From positions 13,169,730-13,233,729 of the forward strand of contig NC_134456.1 of the NCBI RefSeq assembly GCF_047948215.1: a stretch of 64,000 nucleotides of DNA, in the 5' to 3' direction. The notes below the pieces were generated by a model that was not told where the DNA came from, did not search any database, and was given only the letters and a program-made list of their open reading frames with translations. Of this stretch, positions 37,591-45,609 are shown piece after piece. The translations under genes and the position numbers were made by a program. The stretch's first letter is position 1. Each line of letters starts with the position of its first letter. This DNA comes from Lycorma delicatula (Eukaryota > Arthropoda > Insecta > Hemiptera > Fulgoridae).

Positions 37591-38256
37591 ATGAATCAGT
37601 TTAGTGAAGAAGATGTATGCGTGCGCGTCGGTGACCATCATCTGACGCCTATGTATTTTAAATTAAAACACAGTTACGTATACATTGTCGATTTATCTGA
37701 GCATGATTTCGATAAAAACGGCGATAACTTGACCATAAGAGTGGTTTTCAATGATGATGATTTCGGATATGGACGAAAATATTATTGCGAATTTGAATGC
37801 GGTGAACAAGCTATCGCACTTATTCACAGCAAAGAAGTACTGTTTTCTGGATTCTACGGTGACGACGGTAACGTAAAGGCGTTCAAATTAAATCGTTCGT
37901 CGAATATGAAGTTAAAAAATCTCAATACGTCGCATCGAAAAAATAACGTACTCGCTGTAAACGTGTTTGCTGCAAATGAAAAAAGAAGAGTAACTGCTAA
38001 TGAAGCAACGGACGGAGGACTTTTCTTCAGGACCCGCGATGAGGTAGATTGTTCTAACAACGACGGTGATGATGATACCCAACCGCTGTTGGTGGCATAC
38101 GACACAAATGAAAATTCAGAATTCGATTACGTTAAAATCAATCGATATATGAGAGGACGTCATATCGCTTCTCTTTATTTTATTTTATACAAGAATACGA
38201 AACGCAAAGAAGAGGATAAAGAAAACCGTCAACGATCGTCTGCACGAATTTTTTAA
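37591..38256 (+). CDS. Unknown accessory protein, 221 aa, intact (copy B)
   Basis: ATG 37591 (MNQFSEEDVCVRVGD) to TAA 38254. N-terminal beta-rich part (KLKHSYVYIVDLSEHDF, IRVVFNDDDFGYGRKYYCEF), a basic linker, DTQPLLVAYDTNENSEFDYV, and a charged tail (KNTKRKEEDKENRQR). No membrane segment or signal peptide. Copy A is frameshifted in the linker. It has its own TATA promoter and the stem-loop/ribozyme 3' end. Family unknown. Confidence 0.62.
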   Translation: MNQFSEEDVCVRVGDHHLTPMYFKLKHSYVYIVDLSEHDFDKNGDNLTIRVVFNDDDFGYGRKYYCEFECGEQAIALIHSKEVLFSGFYGDDGNVKAFKLNRSSNMKLKNLNTSHRKNNVLAVNVFAANEKRRVTANEATDGGLFFRTRDEVDCSNNDGDDDTQPLLVAYDTNENSEFDYVKINRYMRGRHIASLYFILYKNTKRKEEDKENRQRSSARIF

Positions 38257-38275
38257 TTTCTACGATGTTTAAATA

Positions 38276-38291
38276 AGTCCTTTTAAGGACT
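38276..38291 (+). terminator. Histone-type 3' stem-loop, copy B-3
   Basis: AGTCCT-TTTA-AGGACT, fully paired, 19 nt after the stop at 38256. Confidence 0.6.
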
Positions 38292-38339
38292 ACAACACAT
38301 TACACAATCAACACAAAATTACACACATACACAAAACAA

Positions 38340-38506
38340 AAAACACTTTAACCCCCATACAATAAATTGTAACTAACTTGTTTGTTTTTTTAAAACCGTT
38401 ATTTAATTACGTTTATTGAATGCAGTGGTTCCAAGGCCCGCGACATGATGTGGTAATAGATTTATCTGCTATCGGATTATGTTGCAAACGGTGAGGAGAG
38501 TGTTTA
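38340..38506 (+). ncRNA. Twister-like ribozyme candidate, copy B-3
   Basis: P1 AAAACACT/AGTGTTT, TTAACCCCCAT, GGTTCCAAGGCCC, stem GCGACATGAT/ATTATGTTGC, GGTGAGGAG. The stem differs from copy A-3 (GTGACAT/GTGTTAC) by paired changes. Confidence 0.5.
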
Positions 38507-38534
38507 AATATTTTACACAACTTATGTATGCGAA

Positions 38535-38764
38535 ACATTTTTTTTCATGTTACTTCATGATATTTCTTTACAAGACCATGATGCGATAAACATCAAACGC
38601 AGATGATGGGTACTGGTAGACTTGCAATTGTTTCGCATACATACATGAAAGTTAACGGTTTTTTCAGATAGATGTGCAAGTTTATCGGTATCCATCATCT
38701 GCGTTTAATGTTTATCGTATCGCGGTTTTGTAAAGACATATCATGAAGATTTTTTTTTCTTGTT
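38535..38764 (+). ncRNA. Long imperfect hairpin, microRNA-precursor-like (copy B)
   Basis: Arm 38566-38627 pairs with 38675-38735 (for example AAACGCAGATGATGG with CCATCATCTGCGTTT), with weaker pairing further out (TTCATGATAT/ATATCATGAA). Compared with copy A, T-to-C and other changes occur at matching positions on both arms. Confidence 0.55.
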
Positions 38765-38862
38765 CGAGTGTTTTGTAGACCTACTGGGGAGAGATATCAC
38801 TCGGTAAAAAAAACTCAATGCGCCGCGGTTGCTACCTCCTGGGTGGTGTGGAAATGCGACCA
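38765..38862 (+). ncRNA. Recurrent structured module 2, copy B-3
   Basis: CGAGTG/CACTCG, GTAGACCTAC (palindrome variant), GGGGAGAGAT, ACTCAATGCG, GGTTGC/GCGACC, GTGGTGTGGAAA. Confidence 0.55.
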
Positions 38863-38959
38863 TTTATTTTTTATACACAGAATACAAGACTCTTTATTTT
38901 TGTTCGAAGTAATTTTTATAGTATCCAACTTAATTAGTTTATATTTTAAATCATTTGTA

Positions 38960-39055
38960 CGAGTGTTTTGTAGGCCTACTGGGGAGAGATTTTACTCTAA
39001 AAATAAATCTCAACGCACCACGGTTGCTACCTCTTGGGTGGTGTGGAAATGTAAC
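38960..39055 (+). ncRNA. Recurrent structured module 2, copy B-4
   Basis: CGAGTG/TACTC, GTAGGCCTAC, GGGGAGAGAT, AATCTCAACGC, GTTGC/GTAAC. A second consecutive module with no gene before it; in copy A this place holds a ribozyme-like module. Confidence 0.55.
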
Positions 39056-39892
39056 AAATTTTTTCACTTATATACAAACACAACTGGATTTAACCGGTTA
39101 CAACAACTCACACTCTTTTGTATTAGTGGCCCGATAATTATAAAAAAAAACATTTTCCTTATCGCATCCGCTCTTATTAGAAAAGACAATCCAGTTCGCA
39201 AGTACGCACTAACGGCTAGTGCGCATGCGCCGATTCGAATTCCAACGCTGCGATTGGTCAATCGGACAACTTTAGACCACGTCGGTTCCACAATTCTTCA
39301 GTCGAGCGCCGCATCTCGCACAGTAAACACCCTGCGTCACTCCGCTGACGCACACGCAGCAGACCGCCGCCACCGCCTCCCGGTGCACGATCTACGACGA
39401 GAACCTCTCTCCTTCGCGGTGACGCCTCCCGACGCCATCGCCTGAACGATCAGGATCATCCTTGAGGTACGTCTAAATTTTTTTTTATTCACTTGTGTGT
39501 GTGTATATATATGTGTATGTGTGTGTGTGTGTGTGTGTGTGTACAGACTGATGTGACGTTAAAATTCACAGCTTATGTAGAACATTTTTCACTCATTACA
39601 TCAGGGAGTCACTGCAGCCGATTGATTTAAGGCATCAGTCGGTTGCGTCCCATCATGACCGGGTTCGAGTCCTCTAGCCGACCGAATTTTTTTTCACTTT
39701 AAATATTATTTATTTATTTAATTCAATCCAACCGCTACACAACAGTGCTACCAACCTTTGAAATATTACATCAATATATAACCAAGTCGACACAAAATAA
39801 ATCAAGTTGGCAACACTACGGGCTACGGCCGCCACTGACATCACAATCCAAGACGTCACAAATGGCGACCGTACCCCTATTTCCGTACTACT
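39056..39892. repeat. Right terminal inverted repeat, Polinton copy B
   Basis: Matches 17335-18190 in reverse. Contains TGCGCATGCGCC (39217-39228, a perfect NRF-1-type palindrome), ATTGGTCAAT, the GAG|GTACGT donor-like site, a TG/TA microsatellite (39493-39543) and the tRNA-like segment (about 39602-39690). Ends GTACTACT at 39892. Confidence 0.9.
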
Positions 39893-41408
39893 GGCAGTCT
39901 GGGGGTCATCTGCCTACCAAATTGATGGAGGTAGGCCCCAAACTCACCGTTTACAGTTAACAGTTGTGTGAAATGGAATCCCACCTCTCCGTACCCCCTG
40001 TTTATCCATATGCTGACTTGGGGAATTATCCTGCTGGTTCAGCCTCCAGTGTCTGATGTTTCCTACTTGCCTGCCACTCTTCAAGCATATGTCTTTAGCT
40101 TCATTTCTAGGTATCCCACAGTTAACTCATCGGAGCATCAGAACTCTAAGCCCGACAGAGGGTATTCCCGCTATGACTTCTACTACTTTTTTTGATACCA
40201 TCTTATATGCAGACACAATTCATATCGTAGCTCTCCTCTGCAGAACAGATACCTTATTTAAGTTCTTCTTATCAAAGGCCTCAGCTCACGCCAAGACCGC
40301 GTATAAAATAATTTCCATTGTAACTGACAAAATTAGTCTCCTTTTCGACGAACATGGGCCCCTATGTCTGGGCATGAGCCTGCTAGGCTTACCAATCACA
40401 TGCTCAGCTCGCTGCATTACCCTGTTCAAGTGCTCTGTATATAGCCTACTGGTTTGCAACGACACACCTAGATATTTAATACAACTAGATGTGGGGATTA
40501 TCGCGGCACCTACTATGACTCTTATTTCTCTGATTCTTCTCCCGGCTGTTAAGGCGACCGCCGATGACTTAGGCGCTAACATCAGTTCTCTCCCTTCAAG
40601 CCACCATTGTATACTATCGACCATAGCTGCGGCACAACCTCTACTTCTTGTTCCGTCTTCCCGGCGACCAGGAGAGCAGGTTGTCGGCATAAGCTATCAG
40701 TTCGGCGTCCCCCTCAAACTCCAGTCTCAATAATCCGTCGAAGGAGAGGTTCCACACGAGTGGCCAAAGGACCGACCCCTGTGGAACCCCCCCCCCCCCA
40801 CAATATCTCCACCGGAATTTTTCCCTCTTCGGTACATTAAAAAAAAATAATAAGCCCACATGTATTTTCCTCTGGTGTAGATAAGAGTTTATTATGCCCC
40901 TCAGATAATTACTAATATTCCTTTCTCGTAATGCTACGTTGATTACAGGCCAGGGGAAACAGCCGAAAGCGTTCCTGACGTCTAGGAGGACCACTAACGG
41001 AATCCTCCTTCGACGCTAGGTGCCACCCGCTAGGTCTGCAGACAAGTTAATTGCGTATTGTAACGCACCTACCGTGGACCTCCCCTTCACAAAACCGTAT
41101 TGTCTAGGGGAGAATCCACCCATCGTTTCTAACTCCGCCAGTACACGATCAACAATCCGTCTTTTAAATAGTTCAACAGACAGATTGGTAGAAACATGAC
41201 CCTTTCCATCAATGTATCCCTCTTCTTAGGTACCAGAACCAGTCGTGCCTCTTTCCAGCACGCCGGGAAACGAGAACTCTCTAGGAACTGATTAAAGTCT
41301 ACCACAATCCAGGGTGTCTGGCCACCATTTCCTTAACTATTTTACCTGAAACCAAATCTGGTCCACGACTCTTGTTGAGGTGTAACGTCACCCCAGCATT
41401 CTTGAGCT
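39893..41408 (-). mobile_element. R1-like LINE, reverse-transcriptase fragment
   Basis: Minus-strand RT pieces, heavily frameshifted. 40994-40641 reads LLDVRNAFGCFPWPVI, GGGVPQGSVLWPLVWN and YADN (normally YADD), and 40690-40286 reads SIQWWLEGRELMLAPKSSA, IREIRVIVGAAIIPTSS and KYLGVSL, an R1-clade pattern. The upstream RT start lies in 41000-41408. It is interrupted at 41409-41417 by the full-length LINE, whose other side resumes R1-like sequence. Confidence 0.75.
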
Positions 41409-41417
41409 CGCCGATCG
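41409..41417. repeat. Target-site duplication of the full-length LINE (3' side)
   Basis: CGCCGATCG, matched by CGCCGATCG at 47386-47394 on the other side of the element. Confidence 0.8.
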
Positions 41418-41577
41418 TTTTTTTTTTTTTTTTTTTTTTTTTTTTTGGGCGAAAAACGGTTGAACGTTATCATCGCCCTGAAAATAAATAAATAGATAAA
41501 TAAATAAAATTAAAAATAAAAATAATTTAAGTTTTTTAGATAAAATTAAAACTTAAAACTACTATCACAGAAACAAA

Positions 41578-41760
41578 ATCCGGAATGGGTGTAAAAGGCC
41601 CATTCTCGGATAACAAAAACACTAATATGTAACTTAAAACTATGTTAAAAAATATCACATTAAAAATAAATAAAACTTAAAACTAAAAAAGGAGATAAAA
41701 CTTAAAACTAATATCACAAAAATCTTACAACTAATATCACAGACGAATTTAAAAAACGAA

Positions 41761-41805
<45 letters not shown>

Positions 41806-41837
41806 GATAGGGAGTGTAAAAGGCTCCCTACTCGGAT
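41578..41837 (-). repeat. Duplicated 3' UTR hairpins of the LINE
   Basis: Hairpin 1 (41578-41611): ATCCG, AATGGG, loop TGTAAAAGG, CCCATT, CGGAT. Hairpin 2 (41802-41837): ATCCG, TAGGGAG, same loop, CTCCCTA, CGGAT. The inner stems differ but both pair; loop and outer stem are constant. About 225 bp separate the copies. Confidence 0.7.
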
Positions 41838-41890
41838 AACAAAAACAATACATAGGACAATACATACAATTACGAAAGAACACATACTTA

Positions 41891-44800
41891 TTAAATTTTT
41901 TGCATTAACCCTATACTATGTAAAAATATAAACATCCGGTTTAAAACCTCCTTATCGTCACGCAAGATACCACGGATGTTACCAGGTAATTTAAATTTAC
42001 GACGCAATGCCGCATAACATATGCAGTCCACGAGTATGTGGCGCACAGTCATGCGGCAGTTGCATCTTGCGCATAGAGGTGGTTGTCCTCTTGTAAACAG
42101 GTACTCGTGTGTGACTCTCGTGTGTCCTATCCGCAATCGACAGAGAACTACTTCCTCACGCCGGGGTTTTCTGTATGAGGAGTTCCATGGTAACACAGAA
42201 TCTTTAATCTGACGGAGTTTATTATCGACAGTAGCTGTCCAATCACCTTGCCACCTTGTTCTTAATAATTGTTTTACATAGTTTATGAAATCAGAAGTAG
42301 CAACTCGGGTGGTGAAAGGAGGCTGGTTACATGCTTCTTTGGCAGCGGAATCTGCATGTTCATTACCTGGAATCCCTACGTGGCTAGGGACCCAGCAAAA
42401 ACTTAATTCTGTGTTGCGATTATTCAACTCAGCGATTGCGTTGTAAATTTCAATGACGATAGGATGTTTGGAATAAAAGTTCTTTAAGGCTTGGAGAGCA
42501 CTACACGAGTCACTGCAAATAAGAATTTTTCTATATTTAGGGTTAATGATGTTTAGAGCCTTATTTATAGCATATAGTTCAGCGGTAAACACACTCGTAA
42601 TACTGGGGAGACCAAACATATAAGTTCTCTCATTGACAACAAAAGCACACCCAACCGTATCGTTTTGTTTCGATCCATCAGTGTATACAACCGCGTCTGG
42701 TTTCGCCTTGGAGAGAACACACTGAAACATCTGCTGAAAGACGATAGATGGTGTTGATTGTTTATTACATGTAGTCAGGTCAAAATTAAAATTTATGAGG
42801 TTTATTCCCCATGGAGGATATGAGCAAGGGTACATAGGAAAGAATGACGGTGTGTCAACATTTATATGCTGCAGCAGACGCCAGGTACGGATACCTACAG
42901 GTGCAGTACGTCGTGGATGATCCTCATACTTTCCTAGATTAGGATTTTTAAGGACTGACTCAAGAACCGGGTGATTTGGCTGTCCTCTGAGACGAGCAAA
43001 ATAAGATAATAAGAGCTGGTCTCGTCTATCCCAAAGTGATGGTTCACCACAGTCTACAAGTAAACTTGCGACAGGACTTGATCTAAACGCGCCTGTAGCA
43101 AGCCGAAGGAAAGCATGATGTACACTATCCAGCATTTTAAGCACGGTTTGACGAGCTGATGAGTAGGCCACACAACCGTAATCTAAACGGGAGCGAACAA
43201 AGGAATAGTAAAAATGTATCATACATGATCTATCGGCTCCCCACTTGGTGTTAGTAAGGACTCGCATCATATCTAAAATTTTGGAACATTTTGTTTTCAA
43301 TTCTTTTAAATGTTTGACCCAAGTAAGACGACTATCAAAAATTAAACCTAAAAACTTAACGTAATTAGAGATAGTAATAGTCTCACCGTTCAGAAAAATT
43401 TGCGGAATAGAAGGGTTTCGTAGCCGAGAAAAAACTACACATTTTGTTTTTTCGGATGAAAATGTGAAACCAGTAATCCTGGACCAAGCTTCAAGGTGAT
43501 ATATAGTGTTCTGCAGTAGTCTCTCTGCTGTGGGTGCCGAACGGCTTGCAATGTAGATAGCAAAGTCGTCAGCGAATAGAGAGCATGAGACAGGAGCCTG
43601 AACACATTTGGTAATATCATTTATGGCTACAGAAAATAAGGTGGCACTTAATACACTACCTTGGGGCACTCCATTCTCTAAGATGACACTATCTGAGAGC
43701 GAATCATCTACACGAACACGAGCCGTTCGGTGATTTATGAATCCCCGGATAAAAGCAAGCATATTGCCCTTGATTCCCCATTTTTGGAGAGTGTTAAGAA
43801 TACCACGTCGCCAGGCTGTATCATACGCCTTTTTTATATCAAAGAAGATAGCGACGAGGTGTTGCCGATTGAGGAAAGCGTTTTGTATGGCTGTTTCTAA
43901 TGACACTAAATGGTCAATGGAAGATCGTCCTTGTCGAAAACCACACTGTTCTGGAGATAGAAAGCCATGTTTCTCCAAGTACCATGTAAGTCTGCGGTTT
44001 ACCATTCTCTCCATTATTTTACACAAAACGCTTGTTAATGAAATAGGGCGATAGCTTGAGGGGTTCTTCTGGTCTTTACCAGGTTTTAGTACTGGTATAA
44101 TAAATGCTTCTGACCAGCCGGGTGGGAAGACTTGTTCGGAGAATAAACCGTTGAAAATATTCAAAAGTTGTTGTAGTGCCGAATTAGGAAGGTGTGAAAG
44201 CATGGAAAGGCGAATGTTGTCCGGTCCAGGGGAAGTGTCCCGTGAATTTTTAAGTGCATGTAACAATTCTTTAAATACGAATGGAGTGTTTAATTCACCA
44301 ACCGAATCACCAATGTTTAACGACAACACCTCCATTTGTATCTTGTACCGTTGAAAATCGTTATTATATGATGAGGTGAGAGACACCGAGCGGAAAGATT
44401 TTGCTAGACTATTTGCCACTTCCGAGGATGATGAAAGGAGTTCTCCTTCATCAATAAGACCAAGAATAGATTGTTTCGGTGATCCGAAGATTGCACGAAT
44501 TTTCTTCCATACAGTAGACGTGGAAGTAGTGCGTGAGATAGTGCTCACGTATTTCGTCCATGAATTCCTCTTAGCGTCCAAGAATACTCGACGGCACACC
44601 GCTCTAGCCCTGCGGTATAAATTTAGATGTTCTGTTGTGGGCCTACGATTAAATTTACGTAGTGCCTGCCGTCGATTCCTAATAGCAATTTTGCATTCAT
44701 CGTTCCACCATGGAACGAAAGGACGTCTAGGATTACCCGATGTTTGTGGGATATATCTGTTGGCATTCTTAAGTATCATGGACGTAAAAGAAGAATATTG

Positions 44801-45559
44801 GTCGAGGATGTTCGCTCCATCGTCATACTGAGATTGGAATGCTTTACAGTATCCGTTCCAATCTGCCTTTTCAACAATCCATCTCCGTGGCATTCTTTTA
44901 ATCTCGCAGTCTACACCGAAACTAATAATAATTGGTCTATGATCACTGCCGTGATAGTCATCACAAATCGACCAATTAAAATGAGGGAGTACATTCGGTG
45001 AGCATATGGAAAGATCAAGGTTAGATACAGCACCAGTTGATAAGGACATAAATGTGTGTGATCCATTATTCAGTAGGCAAAGGTCAAAATCTTGTCTCAA
45101 TCTGTTTATCATATTTCCTCGAGTGGAGCAGAAGGTTGAGCCCCAGGAAATATGATGGGCATTGAAGTCTCCTACTATTAACGATGGAGATGGTATTTGT
45201 GTAAGGAGATTTGAGACATCTAAAGCACTGAACACAGTGTTCGGTGAGAGATACAGATTGCAGATATGCAATTTGAAGGGAATAGTGACCTTTACTGCAA
45301 TAGTAGGAATGACAGTGGTTAGTTGAATTCTTGTAGCTGACACCCCATTCTTCATGAAAATCGCTACTCCACCACTCTCCCTACTGTCTACTAGGCAGTC
45401 GTATCTCTCGCAGAAGTATCCTCTAAATGTAATTCGGTCATGTTGTAGGAGGTGAGTTTCCTGGAAACACATGATTAGTGGATCATGTGTGTGCGCCAGT
45501 ACTCTAATATCTTCAATGCGGGACCGAATACCTCTAACATTCCACTGAATAATGTTCAT
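41891..45559 (-). CDS. LINE ORF2: endonuclease - reverse transcriptase - RNase H
   Basis: 1222 codons from ATG at 45559 (the open frame reaches back to 45574 without ATG), no lesion. AP-type endonuclease at about residues 1-230: IIQWNVRG, CFQETHL, VGDFNAHHISWG, GSDHRPI. Reverse transcriptase about 450-760: SYRPISLTS, FFDIKKAYD, NGVPQGSVLSATLFS, CSLFADDFAIY. RNase H about 950-1080: VVYTDGSKQND, FTAELYAINKAL, CSDSCSAL, WVPSHVGIPGNEHADS. C-terminal Cys/His motif CARCNCRMTVRHILVDC. Domain order with RNase H after RT fits the I/Nimb or Jockey-related group. It makes the nick, copies the RNA and may remove it. Starts 51 nt downstream of ORF1's stop. Confidence 0.93.
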   Translation of the reverse strand: MNIIQWNVRGIRSRIEDIRVLAHTHDPLIMCFQETHLLQHDRITFRGYFCERYDCLVDSRESGGVAIFMKNGVSATRIQLTTVIPTIAVKVTIPFKLHICNLYLSPNTVFSALDVSNLLTQIPSPSLIVGDFNAHHISWGSTFCSTRGNMINRLRQDFDLCLLNNGSHTFMSLSTGAVSNLDLSICSPNVLPHFNWSICDDYHGSDHRPIIISFGVDCEIKRMPRRWIVEKADWNGYCKAFQSQYDDGANILDQYSSFTSMILKNANRYIPQTSGNPRRPFVPWWNDECKIAIRNRRQALRKFNRRPTTEHLNLYRRARAVCRRVFLDAKRNSWTKYVSTISRTTSTSTVWKKIRAIFGSPKQSILGLIDEGELLSSSSEVANSLAKSFRSVSLTSSYNNDFQRYKIQMEVLSLNIGDSVGELNTPFVFKELLHALKNSRDTSPGPDNIRLSMLSHLPNSALQQLLNIFNGLFSEQVFPPGWSEAFIIPVLKPGKDQKNPSSYRPISLTSVLCKIMERMVNRRLTWYLEKHGFLSPEQCGFRQGRSSIDHLVSLETAIQNAFLNRQHLVAIFFDIKKAYDTAWRRGILNTLQKWGIKGNMLAFIRGFINHRTARVRVDDSLSDSVILENGVPQGSVLSATLFSVAINDITKCVQAPVSCSLFADDFAIYIASRSAPTAERLLQNTIYHLEAWSRITGFTFSSEKTKCVVFSRLRNPSIPQIFLNGETITISNYVKFLGLIFDSRLTWVKHLKELKTKCSKILDMMRVLTNTKWGADRSCMIHFYYSFVRSRLDYGCVAYSSARQTVLKMLDSVHHAFLRLATGAFRSSPVASLLVDCGEPSLWDRRDQLLLSYFARLRGQPNHPVLESVLKNPNLGKYEDHPRRTAPVGIRTWRLLQHINVDTPSFFPMYPCSYPPWGINLINFNFDLTTCNKQSTPSIVFQQMFQCVLSKAKPDAVVYTDGSKQNDTVGCAFVVNERTYMFGLPSITSVFTAELYAINKALNIINPKYRKILICSDSCSALQALKNFYSKHPIVIEIYNAIAELNNRNTELSFCWVPSHVGIPGNEHADSAAKEACNQPPFTTRVATSDFINYVKQLLRTRWQGDWTATVDNKLRQIKDSVLPWNSSYRKPRREEVVLCRLRIGHTRVTHEYLFTRGQPPLCARCNCRMTVRHILVDCICYAALRRKFKLPGNIRGILRDDKEVLNRMFIFLHSIGLMQKI

Positions 45560-45609
45560 AAGTGTAAAAAGCAAATAAAAAAAAATAAATTTCGGAAACT
45601 AAATAAAAA

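Larger units (their letters stand above)
17335..39892 (+). mobile_element. Polinton/Maverick element, copy B (complete, decayed)
   Basis: About 22.6 kb between two inverted copies of the same TIR, beginning AGGATC at 17335 and ending GTACTACT at 39892. It contains, in order, polymerase B, RING-like, integrase, ATPase, virion genes and accessory genes. The flanks are not a matching 6-bp duplication (left flank ends TGCTTCT in LINE sequence, right flank begins GGCAGT in a different LINE), so the locus was rearranged after insertion or arose by recombination between elements. Confidence 0.93.

Noticed and set aside
1..39055. Assembly artefact: copy B as a false duplicate of copy A
   Set aside because: The copies differ by many substitutions, private indels, different repeat arrays and different 3' modules, and are separated by a unique LINE junction.
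38768..39445. 225-codon ORF at the right end of copy B
   Set aside because: It spans two structured RNA modules and the TIR, has no equivalent in copy A, and repeats itself because the RNA module is repeated.
41655..41885. 76-codon minus-strand ORF with a poly-Phe run
   Set aside because: It is translation of the A/T runs in the LINE 3' UTR.
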